Position numbers and translations under genes: made by a program. Positions 8,208 through 16,739 of a stretch of DNA of 64,000 bases are shown here, one piece after another. The notes under the pieces were generated by a model. It saw only the letters and a program-made list of their open reading frames with translations. It ran no database searches and was not told the DNA's origin. This stretch comes from Streptomyces sp. H27-C3 (GTDB lineage: Bacteria; Actinomycetota; Actinomycetes; Streptomycetales; Streptomycetaceae). Where the stretch lies: positions 126,975 to 190,974 of the forward strand of contig NZ_JASITA010000004.1 in the NCBI RefSeq assembly GCF_030063415.1. Reading direction: 5' to 3'. Numbering within the stretch: the stretch's first letter is position 1; every line of letters starts with the position of its first letter.

Positions 8208-9180
8208 GGTTGGCCGGGTAAACCACCACAGCCGGGGGCTTCGAACGCGCCGCGCCCAGCCGGAGCTTCGCCGTGACCGCTGCCACCAGCTCCGCCGGGT
8301 GGTCGCGGACGATGGCCGGGGCCACGCTGACCACCTCCACTCCGTGCGCCTCCATGCGCAGGCGGCGGCGTAGCGTGGCGCGGTACTCGGCGGGGCCCAG
8401 GTGGAACTCCTCCGAGTCGACCTCCAGCGCCAGACCCTCGCGGGGCCAGTACGCGTCCGGGCGAGCCAGGAATTCGCCCGTCGGCGTGCGCAGCGTCGGG
8501 TTCCACAGCGCGTCCGGGATGCCGCCCGCGCGCAGGGCTTCGCGGGCCCGCGCCTCCGCGATCGAGCGGACGCCGACGGTCAGCGCCTCCACCGCGTTCG
8601 CGACCCCCGGGGTGTTCCCCAGCTTCGCCGCGCGCAGTTCCGCCACCAGCTCGTCCACCGTGCAACGGCCCCGCTGCACCACCTCGGCCAGCAGCGCCGT
8701 GACCTTGTCAGGGCCGGCCAGCCGCGGCACCGTGCACGAGACCGCGCGCAGCAGCGGGGCGCACGGCAGGCCCTGCACCGGGAGCCTGCGGCAGGGGCGG
8801 CGGGTGCGTTGGATACGTACGTACGAATGGCCCCGCGGGCGTTGCGCGTTGGGGACCAGCACGTCCACCGCGCCCACCCGCGCCAATGGCGGCGTTGCCC
8901 GTACCGCGTACAGCGCGAGCGCCGCCGGGCCCGTGAGCAGCGCGTCCTCGCCCGCGTAGAGAAGCGCGGCGCGCATGCGCTGGTGCGGGGTCGGCGCTCC
9001 GGGGCGCAGCAGGACCACCCGCGGCAGCACGCGTTGCCAAGGCCCTTCCGGACGGCAGCGGTTGGTGATCGTGGGCCACGGGCTGCCCAGGGCCAGGAGT
9101 TGCCCGGTCGTCGCGAGGCCGTCCTGGGCGAGGACGAGCGGGTGGTTCGCGAGGCGGTGCGGGAGAGTACGGGTACGCAT
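8194..9180 (-). CDS. AbiEi-like N-domain plus DUF559/Vsr-like protein
   Basis: About 328 residues. The N-terminal third resembles the winged-helix AbiEi-type antitoxin domain (LAQDGLATTGQLLALG, then TGPAALALYA). The C-terminal third looks like a DUF559/Vsr nuclease-like fold, with RPDAYWPREGLALEVDSEEFH and EVVSVAP, compatible with a PD-(D/E)xK core. Paralogues of this architecture are frequent in Streptomyces and of unknown function. No AbiEii toxin gene lies next to it. The start at 9180 is the ATG before MRTRTLPHRL; a GTG-type start 33 bases upstream (9213) cannot be excluded, as neither has a clear ribosome-binding site. Confidence 0.65.
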   Translation of the reverse strand: MRTRTLPHRLANHPLVLAQDGLATTGQLLALGSPWPTITNRCRPEGPWQRVLPRVVLLRPGAPTPHQRMRAALLYAGEDALLTGPAALALYAVRATPPLARVGAVDVLVPNAQRPRGHSYVRIQRTRRPCRRLPVQGLPCAPLLRAVSCTVPRLAGPDKVTALLAEVVQRGRCTVDELVAELRAAKLGNTPGVANAVEALTVGVRSIAEARAREALRAGGIPDALWNPTLRTPTGEFLARPDAYWPREGLALEVDSEEFHLGPAEYRATLRRRLRMEAHGVEVVSVAPAIVRDHPAELVAAVTAKLRLGAARSKPPAVVVYPANLSVG

Positions 9181-9675
9181 GCCGGGTGAACGCCCCAAAG
9201 CCCCGCCGATCACCCGCAGTTACGATCTTGGGACAGTCGCGGCAAGGATGGGGACAGTTGCGGCTCCGATCGTGACGCGCCAAAGCCCGGCACCCGCCCC
9301 CGGCCCCCGCCCCACCCGCTCCCGTACCGCCCAGCCCCACCCCACCCACATCACACCGCATCGCATCGCACTACATCACCCCGCCCCGTCCGCTCCCGTA
9401 CCCGGCCCCGAAGCCGATGGCCGAGCCGGCCGCTCAACCACGGACGCTCGTCGAGCGGGGTGATCCGGATGCTGTCGGTGTCACTCCGGTGTCGCTGTCG
9501 CTGTCGGCCACGACGCTGCGCGCTGCCACAAGAGCACCATCGCAGCCAGAGACTTTGCCCCCCGCCCATCCCCCAGCTATCGGCTCCGACCGGCCGAGAT
9601 GTTTGTCGTGGACCCGTTCTTCCACTGGGGTGGAGGATTCCGTCCGCGGTCACCCCTGTCGCCCGCAGCCGCCGG
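9181..9675. other. 495-bp non-coding stretch with direct repeats
   Basis: No convincing gene. Two direct repeats, GGGACAGTCGCGGC (9230-9243) and GGGACAGTTGCGGC (9251-9264), are spaced 21 bp apart (two helical turns) just upstream of the AbiEi/DUF559-like gene and could be a regulator site. The remainder is C-rich low-complexity sequence (9290-9410) and unremarkable spacer. Confidence 0.5.
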
Positions 9676-10692
9676 TCACGTGGACGGCGGCTGCGCGATC
9701 GGCGGCCCGACGCTGATGACCACCTTGCCGCGGGCGTGGCCCTCTTCCAAGTACCGCATCGCCGCTGGGGTTTCGCTCAGCGGGTACGTCCTGTCGATGA
9801 CCGGGGTGACCTCGCCGGACTCGATCAGGGTCGTGAGCGTGGTCAGGTTCTCCAAGTTCGACCTGACCGCCAGCGGGCGCAGCTTCTGGGCCACGAAAGG
9901 GGACACCACCAGCGCCCCGATGAGGCTTCCCAGCGGGCCGAACCAGCGGCTCCCGTCACCGTTCGAGAGCACCAGGGTCCCCTCGGGCGCGAGCACGCGT
10001 CGGCATTCCGAGAGCGTGCGGTTGCCTATCAGGTCGAGGATCACGTCGTACGGGCGGTGGTCGGCGACCCGGGTGAAGTCCTCGCGCGTGTAGTCGACCA
10101 CCTTGTGCGCGCCCAGCGAGCCGACCAGGTCCACGTTGCGCGTGCTGCACACGCCGGTCACGTGCGCGCCGTACGCGACCGCGAGCTGTACGGCGTACGT
10201 GCCCACGCCTCCCGAGGCGCCGTTGATCAGGACGTGTTGGCCCTGCTGGATGCCGCCCGCGTCGCGCAGGCCCTGGAGGGCGGTGGACGCCGCCTCCGGT
10301 ACCGCCGCCGCCTGCTCGAACGTGAGGTTCGTCGGTTTTGGGGCAAGGGCGCTCTCGGGGGCCGTTACGTATTCGGCGAAGGCGCCGTTCCCTTGGCCGA
10401 AGACCTCGTCGCCCTTGCGGAACCGGGTCACGTTCCTGCCGACCGCCTCGACCCGGCCGGACACGTCCAGACCCCGGATCTTCACCCTCGGGCCCCGCGG
10501 GCCGAAGCCCATTCCGTACCCCACCAGGCGTACGACGTAGGCCTGGCCCCGCATGAAGTGCCAGTCGGCCGGGTTGAGTGCCGCCGCGCGGACCTCGATC
10601 AGGACCTCGTCCGGCCCGGCGAGCGGGGTGGGCGCGTCCCGGAGTTCGAGGACGTCCGGGGAGCCGTACCCGTCCTGGGCGATCGCCCTCAT
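9676..10692 (-). CDS. NAD(P)-dependent MDR oxidoreductase (quinone reductase-like)
   Basis: A 338-residue medium-chain dehydrogenase/reductase. It has the GroES-like N-domain (NPADWHFMRGQAY, GLDVSGRVEAVGRNVTRFRKGDEVFG) and a Rossmann domain with the NADPH motif GASGGVGTYAVQLA near residue 160. The zinc-ligand cysteines of true alcohol dehydrogenases are absent, so it is closer to zeta-crystallin-like quinone oxidoreductases. The ATG at 10692 overlaps the TGA of the upstream XRE gene (ATGA, 10689-10692), making it the last gene of a three-gene operon with the membrane protein and regulator. Substrate unknown. Confidence 0.85.
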   Translation of the reverse strand: MRAIAQDGYGSPDVLELRDAPTPLAGPDEVLIEVRAAALNPADWHFMRGQAYVVRLVGYGMGFGPRGPRVKIRGLDVSGRVEAVGRNVTRFRKGDEVFGQGNGAFAEYVTAPESALAPKPTNLTFEQAAAVPEAASTALQGLRDAGGIQQGQHVLINGASGGVGTYAVQLAVAYGAHVTGVCSTRNVDLVGSLGAHKVVDYTREDFTRVADHRPYDVILDLIGNRTLSECRRVLAPEGTLVLSNGDGSRWFGPLGSLIGALVVSPFVAQKLRPLAVRSNLENLTTLTTLIESGEVTPVIDRTYPLSETPAAMRYLEEGHARGKVVISVGPPIAQPPST

Positions 10693-10970
10693 GGCCTTCC
10701 CCCGTCGACAACTCCGTCGGCAACTCCGTCGGCAACTCCGTCGGCGTCCCCGTCGCCTGCCGGGTACTGGAACACGTCGTTCAGCGGGACCCTGAAGACG
10801 CGGGCGATCTGGAACGCCATCTCCAGGGACGGCGAGTAGCGGCCCTGCTCGATGGCGATGATCGTCTGACGGGATACGCCGACGCGCTCGCCGAGTTCGG
10901 CCTGTGTCATCTCGCCGTGCGCGAAGCGGAGGGCGCGGATCGCGTTGGTGACCCTGGTCGGCTTCACCAT
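10689..10970 (-). CDS. small XRE-family regulator
   Basis: A 93-residue repressor-type protein with one helix-turn-helix (MTQAELGERVGVSRQTIIAIEQGRYSP, about residues 20-50) and the typical VFRVPLNDVFQYP helix at its end. Homologues pair with small multi-spanning membrane proteins, as here. It overlaps the membrane gene upstream by 7 bp and the oxidoreductase downstream by 4 bp. The last 20 residues are an acidic DGVA repeat made by three copies of a 12-bp tandem repeat (10710-10745). It probably binds the paired TGTCAAG-N4-CTTGACA sites upstream of the operon. Confidence 0.85.
   Translation of the reverse strand: MVKPTRVTNAIRALRFAHGEMTQAELGERVGVSRQTIIAIEQGRYSPSLEMAFQIARVFRVPLNDVFQYPAGDGDADGVADGVADGVVDGGRP
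10710..10745. repeat. 12-bp tandem repeat, three copies
   Basis: AACTCCGTCGGC is repeated three times head to tail inside the 3' end of the XRE gene and encodes its DGVA-type tail. The unit length is a multiple of three, so copy changes keep the frame. Likely polymorphic between strains. Confidence 0.8.
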
Positions 10971-11392
10971 GGCTGGAAGCCCCGTCGGTAGGCGACGATC
11001 TTGGCCGTGGACGCGAGGAGCGACGACAGGACGAACGCCAGGTAGATCACGTTGGCGATCCAGAAGTAGCTCAGCTCGGCCATCGCCATGCAGAGCGCGC
11101 TCACGCCGCCGATGACGACGAAGGCCTGGCCGACGTACTCGCCGAACCGGTTGATCTCCCGGTCGCGTACGTCCTTCTTGCCCGCATCCTGGGGCGAGGC
11201 CGCCGCGGCCGCGATGTTGAGCACGATCGCCGCCACGATCGCGGCGCCCACGGACCACAACAGCGGTGCGACGTACGACACTTCGGCGAGTGGCGCGCTT
11301 CCCGTTCGGCCGAGGACGACGGCGAGGTACGCGGCATAGCCGGCGACCGCGACCACGGCCATGATCCAGGCCCGTTTCTCTTCGAGGGCCAT
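10964..11392 (-). CDS. four-helix membrane protein (DUF2178-like)
   Basis: A 142-residue integral membrane protein with four predicted segments: AWIMAVVAVAGYAAYLAVV, VAPLLWSVGAAIVAAIVL, FVVIGGVSALCMAMAEL and NVIYLAFVLSSLLAST. Small proteins of this kind commonly sit in front of an XRE regulator and may sense a membrane signal; the function is unproven. The ATG at 11392 has GGGGAG 8 bases upstream. The stop overlaps the regulator's start by 7 bp. Upstream in-frame codons are not used because they lie inside the operator region. Confidence 0.75.
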   Translation of the reverse strand: MALEEKRAWIMAVVAVAGYAAYLAVVLGRTGSAPLAEVSYVAPLLWSVGAAIVAAIVLNIAAAAASPQDAGKKDVRDREINRFGEYVGQAFVVIGGVSALCMAMAELSYFWIANVIYLAFVLSSLLASTAKIVAYRRGFQPW

Positions 11393-11436
11393 CTTTGCTC
11401 CCCTGCTCCGCGTTTCCGGTGATCCCGCGATTCCCG

Positions 11437-11500
11437 TGTCAAGCAACCTTGACATCATGAATGTATGGGATCGCCGACATGATGTAAAGGATGCTTGACT
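11437..11500 (-). promoter_or_regulatory. double operator TGTCAAG-N4-CTTGACA
   Basis: TGTCAAGCAACCTTGACA (11437-11454) is a perfect palindrome with a 4-base centre. A second, imperfect copy, TGTAAAGGATGCTTGACT, lies at 11483-11500. Together they form a larger inverted arrangement that includes the sequence GACATCATG / CATGATGT between them. The position 45-110 bp upstream of the membrane protein start fits autoregulation by the XRE protein of the operon. Confidence 0.6.
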
Positions 11501-11546
11501 TTGGGAGGTGCTCGACACGGCGCGGCATGGGGGCATTCAGGGCTGG

Positions 11547-11678
11547 TCAGTGGCCGGGAGCGGCGTCCTCGCCCAGCCGGGCCAGCACCCGGCCCGAGCG
11601 GGCGATGGTGCGGCGGTATCCGAAGTACGCCGCGGCTGAACCGACGGCCGCGAACAGCCAGAGCGGGATCGTCGGCAC
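11547..11678 (-). CDS. small single-span membrane protein
   Basis: A possible 43-residue protein, GTG start at 11678, with one membrane helix (PLWLFAAVGSAAAYFGY) followed by a basic tail, RRTIARSGRVLARLG. The C-terminal half has natural codon usage. The upstream in-frame extension is made only from the 27/28-bp tandem repeat and is unlikely to be coding. No clear ribosome-binding site is visible, so the start is uncertain (a GTG at 11687 is also possible). Confidence 0.4.
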   Translation of the reverse strand: MPTIPLWLFAAVGSAAAYFGYRRTIARSGRVLARLGEDAAPGH

Positions 11679-11746
11679 CCGGATCACGGTACGGGATCGT
11701 CGGTACCGGGTTGCCGTACGAGATCGTCGGTACCGGATCCCGTTGC
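11667..11746. repeat. 27/28-bp tandem repeat, three copies
   Basis: The core GATCGTCGG occurs at 11667, 11695 and 11722, each followed by TACCGG or CACCCGG, giving a unit of 27-28 bp. Each unit also contains a GGTAC/GTACC half-palindrome. It lies at the 5' end of the small membrane gene. A regulatory array or a simple-sequence expansion are both possible. Confidence 0.65.
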
Positions 11747-11809
11747 GGGCAAAGGCAGTTGAACACCCGCCACACCCCGTACGTACTAAGGGGTGCAACT
11801 CCCCCCCCT

Positions 11810-11860
11810 GGCTGGGCGTGCGACCGCTGTAACAGGAAGACAGCGGTCGCGCGCCCAGCC
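11810..11860 (-). terminator. long hairpin after the DUF445 gene
   Basis: GGCTGGGCGTGCGACCGCTGT (11810-11830) pairs with ACAGCGGTCGCGCGCCCAGCC (11840-11860), with a 9-base loop and one internal mismatch. It lies 25 bp beyond the stop of the DUF445 gene in its reading direction and is also downstream of nothing else, so it is assigned to that gene. Confidence 0.75.
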
Positions 11861-11885
11861 TATGCGTGGGGCGGGGCGGGGCGGG

Positions 11886-13292
11886 TCAGCCGCCCAGGGC
11901 GTGCGAGATCGCGTAGATCAGCAGGCCCGCCAGCGCACCCACCACCGTGCCGTTGATCCGGATGAACTGCAGGTCCCGGCCGATGTTCGCCTCGATCTTC
12001 TTCGACGTCTGCTCCGCGTCCCAGCCCGCGACCGTGTCGCTGATCAGGGAGGTGATCTCACCGCGGTACGTCGTCACCACATACACCGCCGCGTCCTCGA
12101 CCCAGCCCTCCAGCTTCGCCTGGAGACGGCCGTCCGTCGCCAGGCGCGCGCCCAGCGAGATCAGCGAGGCGCGGACGCGCAGGCGCAGTTCGCTCTGCTC
12201 GTCCTCCGCCGCCGAGATGATCATGGTGCGTACGGAGGACCAGGCCGAGGCGATGACATCCTGGACCTCGCCGCGGCCCAGGATCTCCGACTTCAGGCGC
12301 TCCACCTTCGCGCGGGTTTCCGTGTCCGACTGGAGGTCGGCGGCGAAATCCGTCAGGAAGCGGTCGATCGCGCCGCGCGCCGGGTGCGCCGGCATGTCGC
12401 GCATCTCGCCGATGAAGCGCAGCAGTTCCTTGTAGACGCGGTCGCCGATCTTCTTGTCCACGAAGCGCGGCGTCCAGCCCGGCGCCCCGCCCTGCACGGC
12501 GTCCATCACCGAGTCGCCGTGCAGCACCAGCCAGCTGTGGGCGCGGTTGCAGATCAGGTCGACGGCGCGGTGGTGCGCCCCGTCGGATACGACCTTGCCC
12601 AGGGCCTTTCCGATGCCCGGGGCGATCTCCGCGGAGTCCGCGCGGCGCGTGATCGCCTCGCCGACGACCGCCTGGACGTCGGAGTCCCGCAGGACCGTCA
12701 GGGCGCCCCGCAGGGCGGTGGAGAGTTCGGCCGTGACGCGGTCGGCGTGGGCGGGCTCGGCGAGCCAGACCCCGACCCTGCCGCCGATTCCGATGCCGCG
12801 CAGGCGGGCGCGTACGACGTCCGCGGAGAGGAAGTTCTCCCCGACGAAGGAGCCCAGGGTGGCGCCGAGCTGGTCCTTCTTGTTCGGGATGATCGCGGTG
12901 TGCGGGATGGGCAGGCCCATCGGCCGCTTGAAGAGCGCCGTGACGGCGAACCAGTCGGCGAGCGCGCCCACCATGCCCGCCTCGGCGGCCGCGGCGACAT
13001 AGGCGGGCCAGCCCGTGACGCCCTCATTCTTCGCCCAGGTCGCGAGTACGTAGATCACCGCGACCAGCAGCAGCAGCCCGGTGGCCATCGCCTTCATGCG
13101 GCGTACGCCCTGGCGCTTCTCCTCGTCCGCCGCGCTGTAGGCGAAGGGGGGCAGGGGTGAGGGAGCGGCGGGGCGGGAAGCATTCTTCATGTCGGCCATT
13201 TCGTCCATATCAGCCATGTCGTTGATGTTCTTCGCACCTTCCATGCCTGATATATCCGCAACTTCCGTTTTACTGCGATCCATCCGCTCCAC
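11886..13292 (-). CDS. DUF445 membrane protein
   Basis: A 468-residue DUF445 (YheB/UPF0754-like) protein. It has an acidic Met/Asp-rich N-terminal tail, one or two membrane segments (MATGLLLLVAVIYVLATWA and a C-terminal helix VVGALAGLLIYAISHALGG), the family signature ADWFAVTALFKRPMGLPIPHTAIIP, and a long helical middle part. Function unknown; homologues are membrane-associated. A GTG at 13292 and ATG at 13283 compete as starts: GGTGGAG precedes the ATG by only 3 bases. Later ATGs in the acidic tail are also possible. Confidence 0.82.
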   Translation of the reverse strand: MERMDRSKTEVADISGMEGAKNINDMADMDEMADMKNASRPAAPSPLPPFAYSAADEEKRQGVRRMKAMATGLLLLVAVIYVLATWAKNEGVTGWPAYVAAAAEAGMVGALADWFAVTALFKRPMGLPIPHTAIIPNKKDQLGATLGSFVGENFLSADVVRARLRGIGIGGRVGVWLAEPAHADRVTAELSTALRGALTVLRDSDVQAVVGEAITRRADSAEIAPGIGKALGKVVSDGAHHRAVDLICNRAHSWLVLHGDSVMDAVQGGAPGWTPRFVDKKIGDRVYKELLRFIGEMRDMPAHPARGAIDRFLTDFAADLQSDTETRAKVERLKSEILGRGEVQDVIASAWSSVRTMIISAAEDEQSELRLRVRASLISLGARLATDGRLQAKLEGWVEDAAVYVVTTYRGEITSLISDTVAGWDAEQTSKKIEANIGRDLQFIRINGTVVGALAGLLIYAISHALGG

Positions 13293-13455
13293 CCGTCCGC
13301 CGTGCGCGCACCCACTCGTACATATTTTTCCTACCTGCCCTACTCATGGAACGCACTTCAAGTTCCCGGCGTCTGTACAGAAGGTGCAATGGCGCATCAT
13401 GGAGTGAGATCAAATGGAGCCTCGGGCTCCCTGCGCCCGAGGAGACAGACCGAGC

Positions 13456-14748
13456 ATGACCAAGCGCACCGGTTATGCCTTGCTCGCCGCGCTCGCCGCG
13501 GTGGTGGTCCTCGTATCGGGGGCCATATTCGCCGGGGCGACGCTGAGTGATGCAGGCAAGGACACCCAAGCGGACCCCCACCCCCGTACGCCGCTGCGTT
13601 CCGCGGCGCCCGCCAACTCGGGCACCTGGACCGGCACCTGGGCCACCGCGCCCGCCGGCGCAGAACCCGGTACGGAGAACGGCTTCCCCGGGCGCTCCAT
13701 CCGTAACGTCGTACACACCAGCATCGGCGGCAGCAGCGCCCGCATCACCCTCTCCAACCTCTACGGCACCCGCCCGCTGCGCATCACGCACGCCTCGATC
13801 GCCGTCGCGGCCACCCCCGGCGCCCCGACCGCGGCGAACGGCACCATGCGCCGGCTCCTCTTCGGCGGCTCCCCCACCGTGATCATCCCGGCGGGCGGGC
13901 AGGCACTGAGCGACGCGGCACCGCTGAGGGTCCCCGCGGACGGCGACCTGCTGGTCACCACCTACTCCCCCACGCCCAGCGGCCCGGCCACGCACCACCC
14001 GCGGGCCCGCCAGACGTCGTACATCGCGGAGGGCGACCGCACCCAGGACGTCCTCGGCGACCTGTACGCCGGGCAGACGCCGTACTGGCGCTACCTCACC
14101 GCCGTCGATGTCCTCAGCGGCAAGGCCCAGGGCGCGGTCGTCGTCATCGGCGACTCGATCACCGACGGCGTCACCTCCACCGCGGGCGCCAACCGCCGCT
14201 GGACGGACGTGCTCGCCGACCGCCTCGACGGCCGCTACAGCGTCCTCAACCAGGGCATCAGCGGCAACCGCCTGCTGATGGACGGTACGGGCCCCAGCGC
14301 GCTCTCCCGCTTCGACCGCGATGTCCTGTCCCGCTCCGGCGCCAAGGCCGTCGTCATCGTCCTCGGCATCAACGACATACTCCGCCCGCCGCACGAGGCG
14401 GACCCCGCCCGGATCACCGCGGGCCTGGAGCAGCTGGCACGCCAGGCACGCGCCCGCGGGCTGCGCGTCGTCGGCTCGACCCTGATGCCCTTCGAGGGCA
14501 CCCGCGTGCACACGCCCCAGCTCGAAGCGGTGCGGGACGCCGTCAACGACCGGATCCGCGCGGGCGGCATCTTCGACGCGGTGGTGGACTTCGACCGCGC
14601 CCTGCGCGACCCGTACGCCCCCGACCGGCTGCTCCCGGCCTACGACTCGGGCGACCACCTGCACCCGAGCGACGCGGGCTACCGCCGGATGGGCATGGCC
14701 TTCGACCCCGCGACCCTCAGCAGGAGCACCGCCCCGGCGGAGCTGTGA
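13456..14748 (+). CDS. secreted SGNH/GDSL hydrolase
   Basis: A 430-residue exported esterase/lipase-like enzyme. A signal peptide (TKRTGYALLAALAAVVVLVSGAIFAG) is followed by an N-terminal beta-rich region and an SGNH domain. Block I is VVVIGDSITDG (Ser234), block II NQGISGNRLL, block III VLGINDI and block V DSGDHLHPSD (Asp400, His403). Substrate unknown. The ATG at 13456 has GAGGAG 10 bases upstream and gives the signal peptide; the longer reading from 13414 adds an arginine-rich stretch and is rejected. Convergent with the DUF1707 gene, a shared hairpin between them. Confidence 0.88.
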   Translation: MTKRTGYALLAALAAVVVLVSGAIFAGATLSDAGKDTQADPHPRTPLRSAAPANSGTWTGTWATAPAGAEPGTENGFPGRSIRNVVHTSIGGSSARITLSNLYGTRPLRITHASIAVAATPGAPTAANGTMRRLLFGGSPTVIIPAGGQALSDAAPLRVPADGDLLVTTYSPTPSGPATHHPRARQTSYIAEGDRTQDVLGDLYAGQTPYWRYLTAVDVLSGKAQGAVVVIGDSITDGVTSTAGANRRWTDVLADRLDGRYSVLNQGISGNRLLMDGTGPSALSRFDRDVLSRSGAKAVVIVLGINDILRPPHEADPARITAGLEQLARQARARGLRVVGSTLMPFEGTRVHTPQLEAVRDAVNDRIRAGGIFDAVVDFDRALRDPYAPDRLLPAYDSGDHLHPSDAGYRRMGMAFDPATLSRSTAPAEL

Positions 14749-14753
14749 TCCGA

Positions 14754-14780
14754 CCGGCGGGGAGGGCCCGTCCCCGCCGG
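14754..14780. terminator. bidirectional terminator hairpin
   Basis: CCGGCGGGGA / TCCCCGCCGG arms with a 7-base loop lie between the convergent SGNH hydrolase and DUF1707 genes and can serve both. Confidence 0.7.
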
Positions 14781-14785
14781 GCCGC

Positions 14786-15499
14786 TCAGCCGAGCTCCTT
14801 GCGCTCGCCCTCCCCGATCTCACGGTCGGTCTTCTTTTCGAGCTTCTGCTGCTTGCGCTCTTCCTTGAGTCGCTGGCGCTCCGCCTTCGTGCGCCTGCGT
14901 TCGACGCCGACGCCGCCCATCATCGCGAAGCCCGTGACCCGCACGCGCGGGGCGCCGGGGGCCACCGGGTCGTCCGAGCCCGTCGTCGCGTCGCCGAAGC
15001 CGCCCATGAAGCCGAAGCCCCTGACGTCCACCTCGATGCCCGGGGGCACGACGATACTGACGCCGCCCATCAGGACGAAGCAGCGGATCACGACGTCGCG
15101 GTCCTCGAAGTTCGCCTCGCGCAAGTCGATCTCGCCGCCGCCCATCAGCGTGACCGCGGTGAAGGTGCGGCCCACCGTCCAGGTGCCGCGGCGGCCGAAG
15201 CCGCCCCAAATGGCGGCGGCGCCCTTGGAGGTGCGCGTTCCGCCGATCCGGGCGGGCCAGGAACGCCGCGTGTCCGCCGATGTGGTGGCGAGCGGCGCCA
15301 CGGGGGCCGTGCCGGCGGCGGGCAGGTCGCGGACCAGGGGGATCAACTCGCCCTGGGTGCGCGCCTTGTACACCGCGCCGAGACGCTGATCGAACTCCTC
15401 CATGTCGAGGCGCCCTTCGGCGACGGCGTCGCGCAGCACCTCGGCGAATCGTTCGCGCTCCGCGTCGGAAGCGCGCATCTCAGGCAGTCCACTCGTCAT
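14786..15499 (-). CDS. DUF1707 / LiaF-C-like protein
   Basis: A 237-residue protein. Residues 8-60 are a DUF1707 (SHOCT-like) domain, MRASDAERERFAEVLRDAVAEGRL and EEFDQRLGAVYKARTQGEL. The middle holds repeated glycine-rich beta motifs (TLMGGGEIDLR, LMGGVSIVVPPG, FMGGFG, MMGGVGVERR) typical of the cell-wall-active antibiotic response C-domain. A charged Lys/Glu-rich tail follows. Probably a cytoplasmic or peripheral envelope-stress factor. The ATG at 15499 is taken; an in-frame codon at 15517 is less likely because it gives no better upstream signal. Confidence 0.8.
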   Translation of the reverse strand: MTSGLPEMRASDAERERFAEVLRDAVAEGRLDMEEFDQRLGAVYKARTQGELIPLVRDLPAAGTAPVAPLATTSADTRRSWPARIGGTRTSKGAAAIWGGFGRRGTWTVGRTFTAVTLMGGGEIDLREANFEDRDVVIRCFVLMGGVSIVVPPGIEVDVRGFGFMGGFGDATTGSDDPVAPGAPRVRVTGFAMMGGVGVERRRTKAERQRLKEERKQQKLEKKTDREIGEGERKELG

Positions 15500-15530
15500 A
15501 CGGTTCACAGTAGCCACCGCGTGGCCGCAG

Positions 15531-16739
15531 TCACAGCGCCGAGCGGTCCGCGTACATCTTCGCGATCACCGCTTCGATGTCGGGCTCCCGCACCGACAGG
15601 TCCGCCAGCGGGTACCTCGCCGCCACCGCGGCGACCAGCGGGGCCGCCGACACCGACGCGGGGAACGCCAGCCACTGGCGCGGCCCCTCCACTCTGGTCA
15701 CCCGGGCGCCGTCCACCGAGACCGGCGGCAGTTCGCGCTCCAGGTCGACCACCAGGGTGCGCTCGCTCTGCCCCACCTCGTGCAGCCCGGCGAGCGCGCC
15801 GTCGTACACGAGCCGCCCGTGGTCGATGACCATCACGCGCTTGCACAGCTGCTCGATGTCGGTCAGATCGCGTGTCGTCAGCAGGACCGTGGTGCCGCGC
15901 TCGGTGTTCAAGTCCCGCAGGAAATCACGGACTTTGGCCTTGGAGATGACATCGAGGCCGATGGTCGGCTCGTCGAGATACAGCACCTCGGGGTCGTGCA
16001 GCAGCGCCGCCGCCCAGCCGATCTGGAAGGCGTACGCCCCCGCCAGACCCCACCCGGCGTACTTGCCGAGGAAAATGTCCGCGGGCACCTGGAGCAGCGA
16101 GGACCACGGCAGGGCCCGCGCCACCTCGCCCAGCACGCCGGGGAAGACATTGAGCGGCAGCACCATGCCGGAGAAGAAGAGCCCCGCGATGAACGTCATC
16201 CGCGCCACACCCGCGCCGTCGAGCAGCCAGAACACGGAGAGCGCCACCAGGAAGCGGATGGCGAAGCTGACGACGACGCCGAACAGCACCGCGAGCAGGA
16301 AGGCAACCCACACGAGCGGGTTCGCGGGCAGCGACAGGTCGAAGGCGAGGGCGCCGAGCGCCATCGGCACGACACCGCGCCCCAGTAGGTGGAAGGCTGA
16401 CCGGCCCAAGTCGCCTGCCAGCCAGAAGAGTTGAAGGTCCGCGGGCCGGTAGAGGTCGATGGCGATGTCACCCGTACGGATCCGCTCGATCAGCTCGTCC
16501 TCGAACCCGCCGCCCATCATCGCGGCCGTCATCAGCAGCGCCTGCCCCAGCCACACATAGGTGAGGGCCTGCGAGAGGTCGTATCCGCCGAGCTGCGGGC
16601 GCTGGTCCCACAGGGCCGTGTAGGTGTAGGCCATAATGAAGCCGAATACGGTGTTGGTGAACCCCCCCGCCGCCGTCGCCACCCGGTACGTCGCATAGCG
16701 TCGGAATCCACCCGCCGCGACGACCGCGTACAAACGCAC
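15531..16739 (-). pseudogene. ABC transporter permease fused to half an ATPase (deletion chimera)
   Basis: A 402-residue in-frame fusion. Residues 1-242 are an ABC-2-type permease (MRLYAVVAAGGFRRYATYR start, six hydrophobic segments, FFSGMVLPLNVFPG). From about residue 243 it switches abruptly, within WAAALL, to the C-terminal half of an ABC ATPase: HDPEVLYLDEPTIGLDVISK (Walker B D256, E257; D-loop), switch region and C-domain. Walker A and the LSGGQ signature are missing, and the H-loop histidine is Arg (TTRDL, R290). The usual order in such operons is permease, permease, ATPase; the second permease and the ATPase N-half appear deleted. The frame is open, but the product cannot hydrolyse ATP. 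Confidence 0.85.

Noticed and set aside
11793..13160. Plus-strand open frame across DUF445
   Set aside because: High-GC shadow; composition is Arg/Gly/Ala-rich and no signal is present.
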